Positions 1 through 8,367 of a stretch of 64,000 bases of DNA are shown here, piece by piece. Origin of the DNA: Providencia vermicola (GTDB taxonomy: Bacteria > Pseudomonadota > Gammaproteobacteria > Enterobacterales > Enterobacteriaceae); NCBI RefSeq assembly GCF_010748935.1, contig NZ_CP048796.1, forward strand, positions 2,855,001 to 2,919,000, given 5' to 3'. Within the stretch, counting starts at the first letter, position 1, and the number at the start of each line of letters is the position of its first letter. The notes beneath the pieces were generated by a model that saw only the letters and a list, made by a program, of their open reading frames with translations, ran no database searches and was not told the DNA's origin. A program made the translations under genes and the position numbers.

Positions 1-1
1 C

Positions 2-796
2 GTTGATGGTGTGTACTTGGCTTTTTTAACTGCGGATCCTAATAATAATGCCGCATGGGGAGCATACTCCAGTATGCCTATCTCTTGGGCTAAACCATTT
101 TGTGATGCGTTAATTGAAGCCAATATCAAAGTGATTGTGTCATTCGGAGGTGCGGCTAACTATGATGTCTCTGCAAGGCAAACTGTTGACCAACTGATTG
201 CAACCTACCAAGAAGTCATTGATATTCTTGGCGCCTCGCAGCTAGATTTTGATTTTGAAAATGATTTATACGATGCCGATAAAACCTTCACCGCGCTATC
301 AACCACAGTAAAAAATAACCCTGATATCACCTTGAGCCTAACGTTACCGGTGATGCCTTATGGGCTTGTCGAAAAAGGGTTAGCGCTAGTACAAAAATCT
401 GTTAATGCAGGTTTAAAAATGAAAGTGAATGGTATGGCTATGGATTATGGTCAAGGAACTGATAAAAATATGGGGCAGGCCGCCGCAGATGTGGCAGCCA
501 GCCTAAAAGGTCAATTAAAAACCTACTACCCAACACTAACAGATGCAGAGCTGTATGATTTAGTACAAGTCACTCCAATGATTGGTCTTAATGATGATAG
601 ATCCATGTTTAATTTTAATGATATCAATACATTAAGTAATTTTGCGAAAACCAATGGCGTGAACTTAATTTCAATGTGGAGCTTAACCCGCGATAGGGTC
701 GGCGTCGGCGAATTCGCATCAGCCTCTAATTCAGGCAACCCTGAGCAAACCAAAGATTTTGAATACACGGAACGCTTTACTAACGCACTGAAATAA
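2..796 (+). CDS. GH18 family (chitinase-like) glycosidase, 5' truncated by window edge
   Basis: The frame is open from base 2, so the true start and any secretion signal lie outside the window. About 264 residues are visible and read as the later part of a GH18 TIM barrel (chitinase / endo-beta-N-acetylglucosaminidase superfamily). Counting from the GTG at 11, SFGG at residues 44-47 matches the strand-3 motif, and DFDFE at 79-83 matches the end of the DxxDxDxE catalytic motif, with Glu83 as expected proton donor. The first Asp of that motif is replaced by Ser. VTPMIGLND and ISMWSLTRD near the C-terminus fit the last barrel strands. The family hydrolyses beta-1,4-GlcNAc polymers; the actual substrate cannot be told. 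A hairpin follows the stop codon. Confidence 0.8.
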   Translation, partial: VDGVYLAFLTADPNNNAAWGAYSSMPISWAKPFCDALIEANIKVIVSFGGAANYDVSARQTVDQLIATYQEVIDILGASQLDFDFENDLYDADKTFTALSTTVKNNPDITLSLTLPVMPYGLVEKGLALVQKSVNAGLKMKVNGMAMDYGQGTDKNMGQAAADVAASLKGQLKTYYPTLTDAELYDLVQVTPMIGLNDDRSMFNFNDINTLSNFAKTNGVNLISMWSLTRDRVGVGEFASASNSGNPEQTKDFEYTERFTNALK

Positions 797-802
797 CGGG
801 CC

Positions 803-830
803 AAGGTGAGGCGATACATTGCCTCGCCTT
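803..830 (+). terminator. Hairpin terminator after the GH18 gene
   Basis: AAGGTGAGGC (803-812) pairs with GCCTCGCCTT (821-830) across an 8-nt loop, with one G-U pair, followed by ATTTCTT. It lies 6 bp after the GH18 stop and overlaps the last codon of the convergent gene, so it may serve both directions. The T-tract is interrupted. Confidence 0.55.
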
Positions 831-1188
831 ATTTCTTCGCTTGTTCAATCATGTGCTTCAGTTGTTGCGGGTCATGCAACCAGGCTGGCTCCCCCGAGCA
901 TCCCATCGTGGCGAAAGCATGATGACAGACACCATTATTCCAACTATCCCACTCGCCACTTTGTTGTTTTTGAGCCAGTAAGTCTTCATAGCGGCGATCC
1001 TCTTCAGCCACTTTCTTTTTCGGATCAAAAATGAAACGTTGTTGCTGCTTGATAATATCAATACCTTGATAATCTTCATTATATACACGGTCAGCAGGCG
1101 CTTTTTCTGTGAAGGTATAATCCATTGCTATGGCTTGGATAGGGATAATAAATAGGCTAAATATCAATAAATTTTTAAGCATAATCAT
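829..1188 (-). CDS. Small secreted protein of unknown function
   Basis: This is a 119-residue protein that I do not recognise. Residues 1-22 form a typical Sec signal peptide (Met, Lys, then a hydrophobic LLIFSLFIIPI core, with cleavage probably after AIA). The mature part of about 97 residues is charged and rich in Lys, Asp and Gln, with two cysteines in GVCHHAFATMGCSG that could form a disulfide in the periplasm. An alternative start is the ATG at 1182, two codons in. It is convergent with the GH18 gene and stands alone. The signal peptide, the coding-like composition and the absence of a competing frame support a real gene; no function can be assigned. Confidence 0.6.
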   Translation of the reverse strand: MIMLKNLLIFSLFIIPIQAIAMDYTFTEKAPADRVYNEDYQGIDIIKQQQRFIFDPKKKVAEEDRRYEDLLAQKQQSGEWDSWNNGVCHHAFATMGCSGEPAWLHDPQQLKHMIEQAKK

Positions 1189-1391
1189 ATTTTAATCACA
1201 AAATAATGCCAAAATTATAGATATGACGAATGAAATGGCGAGTTTTATCAGCCAAAACTTGTGTGACTGCCCTTTTTATCTGCAAAAAAGTGATCATTTA
1301 ACCAAATTTCAAACGATTGATTTAGTTAAATTTAAAGGTTAAATATTCACTCATATACAGCTTAGTGAAGAATTACAGGTTTAACCCCCTA

Positions 1392-2177
1392 CTATAACGG
1401 ATAATCGTGATAGCCCATTTTTTCTGAAATATGACGTCCAGCAACCTTTAGCAAACGAATATAATATTCCAACTGCTGTTCATCAAAGCGAATGGTAGGA
1501 AAAGATATTGATAGCCCAGCAATCACATGGCCTAAACGGTCATAAACAGGCACTGCGATGCAACGTAGCCCCAGCTCTTGCTCTTCTCTGTCCTGTGCAT
1601 AATGCAGCTTACGCACTTCAGCAAGCTCTCGCATAAATTGTTCGCTACTGAGGATCGTCGTCTCCGTTTTTTTCACAAACTCCACATTCTCTAAAATGCT
1701 GTTTACCGTGGCTTCATCTTGCCAAGCTAAAAGTACTTTGCCGATAGCGGTACAATACAATGGGTTACGCCGCCCGACCCGCGAATACATTCGCAAGTTA
1801 TAGCTAGAATCAATTTTATGAATATAAATAATGGCGTTATCATCGAAAGCACCAAGATGCACAGCTTCATGTGTTAATTGACCAATATGCTGCATTTCTT
1901 TATCAGCAATTTCAATTAAATCAACATACTCTAAAGATTTAGCACCTAATTCGAATAGTTTAAGCGTCAATGAATATTTATCCGCCTCCCCTTCCTGCGC
2001 CACATAGCCTAATTGTTTCATGGTTTGCAAGAAACGATAGGTGGTGGCTTTTGACATCAGCAGTCGTTGTGAAAGCTCAGACACGCCTATCTCTTTTTGT
2101 TCTCCTAATGCATTGAGAATACTGAATACTTTTACTACTGACGAAACGGCATCCGTTTGCGTGACCTTATCCACCAT
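1392..2177 (-). CDS. kdgR: KdgR, IclR-family repressor of 2-keto-3-deoxygluconate use
   Basis: This 261-residue IclR-type regulator is at full family length. An N-terminal winged helix-turn-helix (about 10-75) contains ELSQRLLMSKATTYRFLQ as the DNA-reading region and ends in GYVAQEG. The C-terminal effector domain (about 85-250) carries conserved IclR stretches such as RMYSRVGRRNPLY, AIGKVLLAW and GLRCIAVPVYDR, and the protein ends GYHDYPL as enterobacterial KdgR does. KdgR represses KDG/pectin-degradation genes and is released by 2-keto-3-deoxygluconate. Its gene is divergent from kdgK-eda, its expected targets, with a KdgR-like box in between at 2301-2319. That pairing makes the assignment firm. 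Confidence 0.93.
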   Translation of the reverse strand: MVDKVTQTDAVSSVVKVFSILNALGEQKEIGVSELSQRLLMSKATTYRFLQTMKQLGYVAQEGEADKYSLTLKLFELGAKSLEYVDLIEIADKEMQHIGQLTHEAVHLGAFDDNAIIYIHKIDSSYNLRMYSRVGRRNPLYCTAIGKVLLAWQDEATVNSILENVEFVKKTETTILSSEQFMRELAEVRKLHYAQDREEQELGLRCIAVPVYDRLGHVIAGLSISFPTIRFDEQQLEYYIRLLKVAGRHISEKMGYHDYPL

Positions 2178-2194
2178 TCACCTTCCTATTTGTT

Positions 2195-2227
2195 CAAACC
2201 AATATGATAACCATATCAGATGGTTTG
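2195..2227. promoter_or_regulatory. Nested inverted repeat upstream of kdgR (candidate operator)
   Basis: CAAACCA (2195-2201) is mirrored by TGGTTTG (2221-2227), and TGATA/TATCA (2205-2209, 2214-2218) forms an inner repeat. The element sits 18 bp upstream of the kdgR start, where autoregulation or a second regulator could act. No known consensus is matched. Confidence 0.35.
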
Positions 2228-2300
2228 ATGTGCCGATTTTATGTTTACTCAACAGCATAAAGATCACTTTCATGAAAAACAAGAACGCTGATTCGATATT

Positions 2301-2319
2301 TTTAAAACGGCGTTTCATT
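2301..2319. promoter_or_regulatory. Candidate KdgR-binding box
   Basis: The 19-mer TTTAAAACGGCGTTTCATT matches the published enterobacterial KdgR-box AATRAAAYRNTRTTTYATT at 16 of 19 positions; the mismatches are the first two bases and position 11. It lies in the kdgR/kdgK intergenic region, about 98 bp before the kdgK start. A separate perfect palindrome ACTCAATTGAGT lies at 2375-2386, closer to kdgK. Confidence 0.55.
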
Positions 2320-2416
2320 TTTATTTGAACTTGTCTAAAAAATAGGTTTTAATGCTGTTAGCTAATGAGGTTTTACTCAATTGAGTGATAAAAAATAAAA
2401 ACGATAGGTGGTAAAA

Positions 2417-3370
2417 ATGGCTACAGCTTTGCAAGTTGCCGTGATTGGCGAATGTATGGTTGAGTTACAAAAATCAGGGGAATTATTTAAGCAAACTTTT
2501 GGTGGGGACACGCTAAATAGCGCTCTCTATCTTGCACGTTTAACCCATAAACAAGGTGTTATCACTCGCTATTTAACGGGGCTTGGTCAAGATCCTTTTA
2601 GCCAACAAATGTTAGAAAGTTGGCAAGCTGAAGGGATCAATACAGACCATGTACTGATCGCCGAAAAACACCTCCCCGGTATGTATTTAATTGAAACTTC
2701 AGAAGAGGGTGAGCGCCGTTTTTTTTATTGGCGTGATAACTCAGCAGCGAAATTTTGGTTAAATGCGCAAACCGCCGAGCGCACCCAACAATTACTGAAT
2801 CAACAACAATATCTCTATTTAAGTGGCATCAGCTTAGCTATTTTACCTGAAGCCGCTCGCCAATTGCTGTTTACACTGTTAGCAACAGCTCGCCAGTCAG
2901 GCGCTAAGGTCATTTTTGACAATAATTACCGTCCGGCATTATGGCCTTCTGTCGAGGCGGCACAGCAAGCCTACCAACAGATGTTATCGCTGACTGATAT
3001 CGCATTTTTAACTTTTGATGATGAGCAACTGCTGTATGGTGATCAGCAAGAAAGCCAATCCATTGCACGTGCACAGCAGCATGGCGTTGAAGAGATCATT
3101 ATTAAACGCGGAGCAAAACCCTGCTATATCATTATTCACGACCAACAATTCGAAGTCGCCGCGAATAAAGTGGCACAAGTCATTGATACCACCGCTGCTG
3201 GTGATTCTTTCAGCGCCGGTTATCTTGCCTGTCGAATTCTGGGTGGCTCACCTGAAGAAGCGGCTCGCACAGGCCATTTACTTGCAGGAACCGTGATCCA
3301 ACACCGAGGTGCCATTATTCCGCGTGAAGCGATGCCCATCATAGAGCTAAACAATATCAAAGGGATCTAA
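2417..3370 (+). CDS. kdgK: 2-keto-3-deoxygluconate kinase
   Basis: This is a PfkB/ribokinase-family sugar kinase of 317 residues. It phosphorylates 2-keto-3-deoxygluconate to KDPG with ATP in the cytoplasm. The N-terminus VAVIGECMVEL and FGGDTLNSALYLARL form the substrate-binding region (about 8-45). FDNNYRPALWPS lies mid-protein. The C-terminal PfkB signature DTTAAGDSFSAGYL (about 258-271) contains the catalytic-base Asp and the anion hole. The ATG at 2417 is preferred over the in-frame GTG at 2408 because AGGTGG lies 5 bp upstream of it. The stop is 2 bp before the eda start, so the two genes form one operon. This kinase makes the substrate of the next enzyme. Confidence 0.93.
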   Translation: MATALQVAVIGECMVELQKSGELFKQTFGGDTLNSALYLARLTHKQGVITRYLTGLGQDPFSQQMLESWQAEGINTDHVLIAEKHLPGMYLIETSEEGERRFFYWRDNSAAKFWLNAQTAERTQQLLNQQQYLYLSGISLAILPEAARQLLFTLLATARQSGAKVIFDNNYRPALWPSVEAAQQAYQQMLSLTDIAFLTFDDEQLLYGDQQESQSIARAQQHGVEEIIIKRGAKPCYIIIHDQQFEVAANKVAQVIDTTAAGDSFSAGYLACRILGGSPEEAARTGHLLAGTVIQHRGAIIPREAMPIIELNNIKGI

Positions 3371-3372
3371 AC

Positions 3373-3990
3373 ATGAATCAACTCATCGAGAAATTAAAAA
3401 AAATTAATGTCGTGCCTGTTATTACTATCAATAATGCAGAACATGGTGCTCCCCTCGCTAAAGCGTTAATGGAAAATGGGCTGCCGTGTGCAGAAGTGAC
3501 TTTTCGAACTCCTGCTGCCGTACAAGCCATCAAAAATATGCGAGCGGCATACCCTGAAATTCTGATTGGGGCGGGCACAGTACTGACAACTCAACAGGTT
3601 GATCAAGCCATTGATGCAGGCGTGGACTTTATCGTAAGCCCAGGTTTTAACCCTAAAATCGTCGCTTATTGCCAGCAAAAAAATGTCATTATTATCCCTG
3701 GGCTCAATAATCCAAGCTTAGTTGAACAGGCGTTAGAATTTAATTTAACCACAGTGAAGTTTTTCCCAGCAGAAGCTTCTGGTGGCGTAGCGATGTTAAA
3801 AGCGTTAAGTGCCGTCTACCCTGTGAATTTTATGCCTACGGGGGGAATTGGTCCAAAAAATATCCACGAATATAAGGCGCTACCTTCTGTCCTTATTTGT
3901 GGTGGTTCATGGATGGTACCTAATGACCTGATTGATAATGAAAATTGGCATGAGTTAGGGAAGCTGATCGCTGAGGCTGCCAGCCTTTAA
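3373..3990 (+). CDS. eda: KDPG/KHG aldolase
   Basis: This 205-residue class I aldolase cleaves 2-keto-3-deoxy-6-phosphogluconate to pyruvate and glyceraldehyde-3-phosphate, the last step of the Entner-Doudoroff and KDG routes. EVTFRT (41-46) holds the active-site Glu, GAGTVL is at 66-71, and VKFFPAE (128-134) holds the Schiff-base Lys129. TGGI and ICGGSWM close the phosphate site. It follows kdgK by 2 bp and is almost certainly co-transcribed and KdgR-controlled. The length is normal for the family. Confidence 0.94.
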   Translation: MNQLIEKLKKINVVPVITINNAEHGAPLAKALMENGLPCAEVTFRTPAAVQAIKNMRAAYPEILIGAGTVLTTQQVDQAIDAGVDFIVSPGFNPKIVAYCQQKNVIIIPGLNNPSLVEQALEFNLTTVKFFPAEASGGVAMLKALSAVYPVNFMPTGGIGPKNIHEYKALPSVLICGGSWMVPNDLIDNENWHELGKLIAEAASL

Positions 3991-3999
3991 TGCTCAAGT

Positions 4000-4033
4000 A
4001 AGTGCTCCTGACGCCATGATGTAGGGAGCGCTT
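4000..4033 (+). terminator. Weak hairpin after eda
   Basis: AAGTGCTCC (4000-4008) pairs with GGAGCGCTT (4025-4033), a 9-bp stem with one G-U pair and a 16-nt loop, 9 bp after the eda stop. There is no clear T-tract, so it may act as an mRNA-end structure. Confidence 0.4.
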
Positions 4034-4143
4034 ATTCAACAAAGAAATGTCATTCTCCACAGCAAAATAGTTAACTAAGCGGACTTTTTAGTCCTATCAC
4101 CACATCATCAGTATGCTAACGCGGCTTCTGTGACTATCGCGAA

Positions 4144-4159
4144 TGCGGCGAACGCCGCA
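4144..4159 (-). terminator. Compact GC hairpin after fliA
   Basis: TGCGGC-GAAC-GCCGCA (4144-4159) is a tight tetraloop hairpin 3 bp beyond the fliA stop. No T-tract follows in the fliA direction, so it may stabilise the mRNA end or be part of a Rho-dependent end. Confidence 0.35.
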
Positions 4160-4162
4160 ATA

Positions 4163-4900
4163 TTACTCGGAAATAGACTTTAAACGACCACGTAAGCGCT
4201 TGATAGCTTGGCTATGCAGCTGACTAACACGTGACTCCCCAACCTCTAACACCGCTCCAATTTCCTTTAAATTCAATTCTTCTTGATAATATAGCGTCAG
4301 CACAAGCTTTTCTCGCTCAGGGAGTTGCTCGATGGCATCAATCACCTGTGAACGCAAATTCGACTCCATCAAAAAATTCAATGGGTTGCCACCATCACTT
4401 TCATCAATGACGGGTTCACAGCTCTCGCCATGAATTTCATGCCACTCATCATAGGAATAGAGTTGGCTGTTATTCGTATCCAGTAAGGCTTGTCGATATT
4501 CAGTAATATCTATTTTTAGTGATTGCGCTATTTCACTTTCAGTGGCTGTACGACCCAATGTTTGTTCAAGCTCACCAATCGCTTTTGCCATTTCTCGTGC
4601 TTGGCGGCGTACACTACGAGGCGCCCAATCGCGACTGCGTAATTCATCCAACATGGAACCACGAATACGCTGTACCGCATAGGTGGCGAATGACGCCCCC
4701 TGAGAAGCATCGAAACGTTCCAATGCATGTAATAGCCCAATACCTCCCGCTTGTATGAGGTCATCAACATCTACACTGGCTGGCAGTCTCACTTGTAACT
4801 TTAGGGCCTCATGTCGTATTAAGGGATAATAACGCTCCCATAGGCTATTTTTATTAATTACACCTTCGGCAGTATACAAATCACTCACAACCGGAATCAC
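4163..4900 (-). CDS. fliA: Flagellar sigma factor sigma-28
   Basis: This 245-residue sigma-70-family protein directs RNA polymerase to late flagellar promoters. Region 2 includes the VDVDDLIQAGGIGLLHALERFD stretch (about 43-64) and ATYAVQRIRGSMLDELR. Region 3 lies around residues 95-120, and region 4 carries the helix-turn-helix ELNLKEIGAVLEVGESRVSQ near the C-terminus. Its partner anti-sigma FlgM is encoded at 35.7 kb, and at least six promoters of its type are visible in this window. The usual downstream partner fliZ is absent; the gene faces eda across about 170 bp. I see no clear sigma-28 site in front of it. Confidence 0.95.
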   Translation of the reverse strand: MIPVVSDLYTAEGVINKNSLWERYYPLIRHEALKLQVRLPASVDVDDLIQAGGIGLLHALERFDASQGASFATYAVQRIRGSMLDELRSRDWAPRSVRRQAREMAKAIGELEQTLGRTATESEIAQSLKIDITEYRQALLDTNNSQLYSYDEWHEIHGESCEPVIDESDGGNPLNFLMESNLRSQVIDAIEQLPEREKLVLTLYYQEELNLKEIGAVLEVGESRVSQLHSQAIKRLRGRLKSISE

Positions 4901-5054
4901 CCTTTAAGACTGATATAAAGGTATTCATTATGCTAGTGACTTAATAATTCAATCCGTTGAGTAATGAGGTAAATTAGCGCTATTTTCCCTAACACAAATG
5001 TTTACTGGCGAAATGGTATCGCGCCGAAATGAAATTCATGCCGTCATCATAATA

Positions 5055-5081
5055 CAAAAAAGGCCAGAATATTCTGGCCTT
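5055..5081 (-). terminator. Strong Rho-independent terminator of fliC
   Basis: The 22-bp stretch at 5060-5081 is a perfect palindrome (AAGGCCAGAAT and its complement), followed on the minus strand by a run of T from 5061 down to 5055. It lies 23 bp past the fliC stop. Confidence 0.88.
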
Positions 5082-5103
5082 ATAAACGAGAGAGTGAAAC
5101 GAA

Positions 5104-6186
5104 TTAACGTAACAGGCTCAGAACACCTTGTGGAACTTGGTTTGCTTGTGCCAGAACTGAAGTACCTGCTTGTTGCAGGATTTGACCACGGCTCATGTTA
5201 GACACTTCTGTTGCAAAGTCAGCGTCTTGGATACGGCTACGTGCTGCACTCAAGTTGTTGACTGAGTTGTTCAGGTTATTGATAGTAGATTGCATACGGT
5301 TTTGGAATGCACCCAGTTTAGAACGGTATGAATCCACATTTTTCAGTGCAGTATCTAAAGTATCTAATGCGTCAGATTTTGCAGCAGTACCACCACCTAG
5401 AGCAGTGATCTCAGCACCTTTCACATACTCATCCTTACCAGTGGTAGTGGTTGTGTCTTTAGTCGCTTCGTACCATTTATTATCTGTTGTATCCTTGATA
5501 TAAAATTTAGCAGGATCTGTTTTATCTGCATAAATTTCAGCTGTACCAATTTTTGTACCGCCAGCGGTTTCAACCGCATAGTTATCAGCATCTACGGTGA
5601 TTGCAGTGCCTTTACCCGCTGGCTCTTTTGGACCAGCCGCAGCCGCGGAAACTTTTTCAACTTTATCTTTAAAATCTTTGATACCTAATGTATCAAGATC
5701 CATTTTTTGCATTTCCATGCTGATAGTTTGACCATCTTTCGCACCCACTTGGTAAGAAACAGTCTCACCGTTTAGAATTTGTGTTCCGTTAAATTCAGTG
5801 TGTTGATAGATACGGTCGATTTCATCCAGACGTTGTTGTACTTCATCACGAATTGAAGTGATATCGCTGTCAGAGTTACTGCCGTTAGCTGCTTGAACAG
5901 TCAGTTCACGAATACGTTGCAAGTTTTCGTTGATTTCGTTAACTGCACCTTCAGCCACTTGCGCCATTGAAATACCGTCGCTCGCATTACGAGAAGCTTG
6001 GGTCAAACCTTTGATGTTAGCAGTGAAACGGTTAGCAATCGCTTGACCCGCAGCATCATCTTTTGCGCTATTGATACGTGAACCTGAAGATAGACGCTCA
6101 ATTGCAGTACCCAGTACGCTTTGTGAACGGTTTAAATTGTTCTGAGTTGTCAGAGACAGGATGTTAGTGTTGATAACCTGTGCCAT
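5104..6186 (-). CDS. fliC: Flagellin
   Basis: This 360-residue flagellin polymerises into the filament. The conserved D0/D1 N-terminus (1-170) starts MAQVINTNILSLTTQNNLNR and holds the LQRIRELTVQ segment, which corresponds to the region seen by TLR5. The conserved C-terminus (about 275-360) ends in VLAQANQVPQGVLSLLR. The variable middle (about 170-275) is short and rich in Lys, Thr, Asp and Ala, so the surface domain is much smaller than in E. coli FliC. Only one flagellin gene is present here, whereas Proteus mirabilis carries several. A strong terminator follows, and an excellent sigma-28 promoter lies 78 bp upstream. Confidence 0.96.
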   Translation of the reverse strand: MAQVINTNILSLTTQNNLNRSQSVLGTAIERLSSGSRINSAKDDAAGQAIANRFTANIKGLTQASRNASDGISMAQVAEGAVNEINENLQRIRELTVQAANGSNSDSDITSIRDEVQQRLDEIDRIYQHTEFNGTQILNGETVSYQVGAKDGQTISMEMQKMDLDTLGIKDFKDKVEKVSAAAAGPKEPAGKGTAITVDADNYAVETAGGTKIGTAEIYADKTDPAKFYIKDTTDNKWYEATKDTTTTTGKDEYVKGAEITALGGGTAAKSDALDTLDTALKNVDSYRSKLGAFQNRMQSTINNLNNSVNNLSAARSRIQDADFATEVSNMSRGQILQQAGTSVLAQANQVPQGVLSLLR

Positions 6187-6263
6187 AATATATGTCCTTG
6201 TTATTCCGTAATAATAAAGTTAGCCAATCTGTTAGGCTTTACAGTTTGTTGCCAGCAATACCA

Positions 6264-6290
6264 TTATCGGCGGCATAAAAAAGGGCTTTA
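6264..6290 (-). promoter_or_regulatory. Sigma-28 promoter of fliC
   Basis: On the minus strand the sequence reads TAAA (6290-6287), 15 bp, then GCCGATAA (6271-6264), a perfect match to the enteric FliA consensus. The -10 lies 78 bp upstream of the fliC ATG, giving a 5' UTR of about 70 nt. Confidence 0.92.
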
Positions 6291-6473
6291 GGGCTTTCAA
6301 CAAAAATTTTTTATCTGAAAGCCAAAAAACCAGCAACCACAGCACTTCGAGCGATAAATTATTTTGTCAAAATAATTTTATAAACCGCAAATTTTAACTT
6401 ATTGATTATCAATAGAGACAAATACCCTGTTTTGTAGGGTCAACTCCTGCCATCATTATTTATCGACTTAGTC

Positions 6474-6500
6474 TAAGATTTCCGTTCTTCTCGCCGATAA
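6474..6500 (+). promoter_or_regulatory. Sigma-28 promoter of fliDST
   Basis: TAAG (6474-6477), 15 bp, then GCCGATAA (6493-6500). It lies 35 bp before the fliD start and drives the operon divergently from fliC. The 349-bp fliC/fliD gap is AT-rich and I see no other feature in it. Confidence 0.9.
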
Positions 6501-6535
6501 CCCTGTAAATGAGAATAATTTTTTAGGAGAGAACA

Positions 6536-7963
6536 ATGGCTGGTATATCGACACTCGGTATCGGGGCAAACTTAGACTTAAATAACCAAATGGACCAACT
6601 TGAAGCGATGGAAAAACGCCGCCTTGAGCCATTAGCCACTCAAAAAGCCAGCTATGATGCGCAAATCAGTGCCTTTGGTAAAATGCAATCGTCACTCGAA
6701 AAATTAAAAAAAGCGGCTGAAGATCTTAAAAAATATGGTGATATCAGTACCACCAAAGTCAATGGCGAATATAAGAGTTTTGATGTAAAAACAGACGGCA
6801 AAGCGGTAGCAGGTGTACATGATGTATTAGTCACCCAGTTAGCCAAAGCGCAAACTATCGCCACTAAAGGCCATGATGATAATAAAAAATTATTAGGGAA
6901 TGGCAGTGCAGAACGCACCATCACCATTACTCAACCCGCTGAAAAAGAACCTATCATTATTAAATTAGATAATGAACATACTTCTTTAATTGAAATAGCA
7001 GATGCGATTAATAAGACCGATAAAACGGTTACCGCTGCAGTGATTAAAGATAAAACGAATAATTATCACCTTGTTATCACATCTAAAAAAGAAGGTACAG
7101 ACCACCGTATTAGTATTAATGTTGAAGGTGATGACGAACTCGCAAAAATACTGAATGTTGAATCTGAATTAAACAGTGATGGTAATGTCGTTTTAAAAGA
7201 TGAAAAAAACATCGGCATAGAGCAAAAAGTTCCCCCGCAAAATGCCTTGTTAAATATTGATGGTTTTGAACTTGAATCACAAAGCAATGAAGCAAAAGAT
7301 CTCTTTCCTGGTTTAACTCTGACACTAAAAAAAGAGAGTGAAGATAAAAAACCCGATCATCTGATCGTTTCTGAGGATATTGAACCTGCTAAAGCAAAAA
7401 TTAAAGCATGGGTAGATGCCTATAATGAATTCCAAAATCTCGCTAAGGAATTGACTAAATATACGCCAACAACGAAAGGAACTGCGCCAGATAAAACCAA
7501 CGGCCCATTGATTGGTGATTCTACACTACGAACAATACAAAGCCAGTTACGTACGCAAATACGTTCAGCACAAGATAGTGGTGAGATTAATTTATTGAAT
7601 AAAATGGGGATCACACAAAAAGTTGATGGCACATTAGAGATAGAAGATAAAAAATTCGAAAAAGCGCTAAAAGATAACCCTGGAAGTGTCAAAAGTTTCT
7701 TTATGGGAGATGGTAAAGAAACAGGCTTTGCCACAGAAAACTTTAATTTCTTAAAAGAGACACTTGACGCTCGTGAAGGCACACTGCATAACGCAACTGA
7801 TGGCGTGCAAAAGAAAAAGAAAAGCCTTGATAAACGCATTGAACAAACAAATAAACAAATTGAAAACACTATGGATTTATACCGCCGTCAATTCCAGAAT
7901 TTAGATAAAATGATGAGCTCACTCAATAGCACCAGTAACTCATTAGGCAGACTGTTAGGTTAA
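6536..7963 (+). CDS. fliD: Flagellar filament cap protein
   Basis: This 475-residue cap (HAP2) sits at the filament tip and helps flagellin fold. The N-terminal coiled region (1-65) begins with Gly-Ile-Ser-Thr-Leu-Gly-Ile-Gly and includes MEKRRLEPLATQKASYDAQI. Middle domains span about 70-380, and the C-terminal coiled coil (about 400-475) ends LNSTSNSLGRLLG. The start is fixed by the strong AGGAGAG Shine-Dalgarno at 6524-6530. It is first in fliDST, with fliS 5 bp downstream. Confidence 0.94.
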   Translation: MAGISTLGIGANLDLNNQMDQLEAMEKRRLEPLATQKASYDAQISAFGKMQSSLEKLKKAAEDLKKYGDISTTKVNGEYKSFDVKTDGKAVAGVHDVLVTQLAKAQTIATKGHDDNKKLLGNGSAERTITITQPAEKEPIIIKLDNEHTSLIEIADAINKTDKTVTAAVIKDKTNNYHLVITSKKEGTDHRISINVEGDDELAKILNVESELNSDGNVVLKDEKNIGIEQKVPPQNALLNIDGFELESQSNEAKDLFPGLTLTLKKESEDKKPDHLIVSEDIEPAKAKIKAWVDAYNEFQNLAKELTKYTPTTKGTAPDKTNGPLIGDSTLRTIQSQLRTQIRSAQDSGEINLLNKMGITQKVDGTLEIEDKKFEKALKDNPGSVKSFFMGDGKETGFATENFNFLKETLDAREGTLHNATDGVQKKKKSLDKRIEQTNKQIENTMDLYRRQFQNLDKMMSSLNSTSNSLGRLLG

Positions 7964-7968
7964 TAATT

Positions 7969-8367
7969 ATGTATCAACAAAAAGCAAAACAAGCCTACCA
8001 ACAAGTCGATTTGGAAAGTGAAATTACCAACGCGACACCGTATCAATTGATCACTATTCTATATAAAGGGGCGTTAAGCGCCCTAAAACGTGCTGAAATT
8101 TTTATGCAACAGAATAATATCGCGGCAAAAGGCCAAGAAATTACAAAAGCCATCGATATTATTGATACGGGTTTGAAACAAGCGCTTAATCATGACGCGG
8201 GTGGCGAAATCGCGGAAAACCTTGATCGTCTATATGATTACATGATTATGCGCTTATTAAATGCTAACCTTGAAAATAATGTGGCTTATATCCAAGAAGT
8301 TTACCAATTACTCTCCGATATCGCGTCAGCTTGGCAACAGATCGGGGCAAATGTGGATGAAAGATAA
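7969..8367 (+). CDS. fliS: Flagellin export chaperone
   Basis: This 132-residue, all-helical cytoplasmic chaperone binds the C-terminus of FliC and delivers it to the FlhA gate. The N-terminus YQQVDLESEITNATPYQLI and helix LITILYKGALSALKRAE are typical, and YDYMIMRLLNANLENN matches the conserved third helix. It is second in fliDST and overlaps fliT by 17 bp. Confidence 0.93.
   Translation: MYQQKAKQAYQQVDLESEITNATPYQLITILYKGALSALKRAEIFMQQNNIAAKGQEITKAIDIIDTGLKQALNHDAGGEIAENLDRLYDYMIMRLLNANLENNVAYIQEVYQLLSDIASAWQQIGANVDER

Noticed and set aside
526-819. Minus-strand frame overlapping the GH18 gene
   Set aside because: It is the complement of a conserved GH18 coding region, with no signal of its own.
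4930-5000. Possible FlhDC half-sites upstream of fliA
   Set aside because: The two halves abut with no 10-12 bp spacer, unlike functional boxes.
7420-7869. 149-codon minus-strand frame inside fliD
   Set aside because: It lies wholly antisense to a well-supported gene and has Phe/Ser-rich shadow composition.
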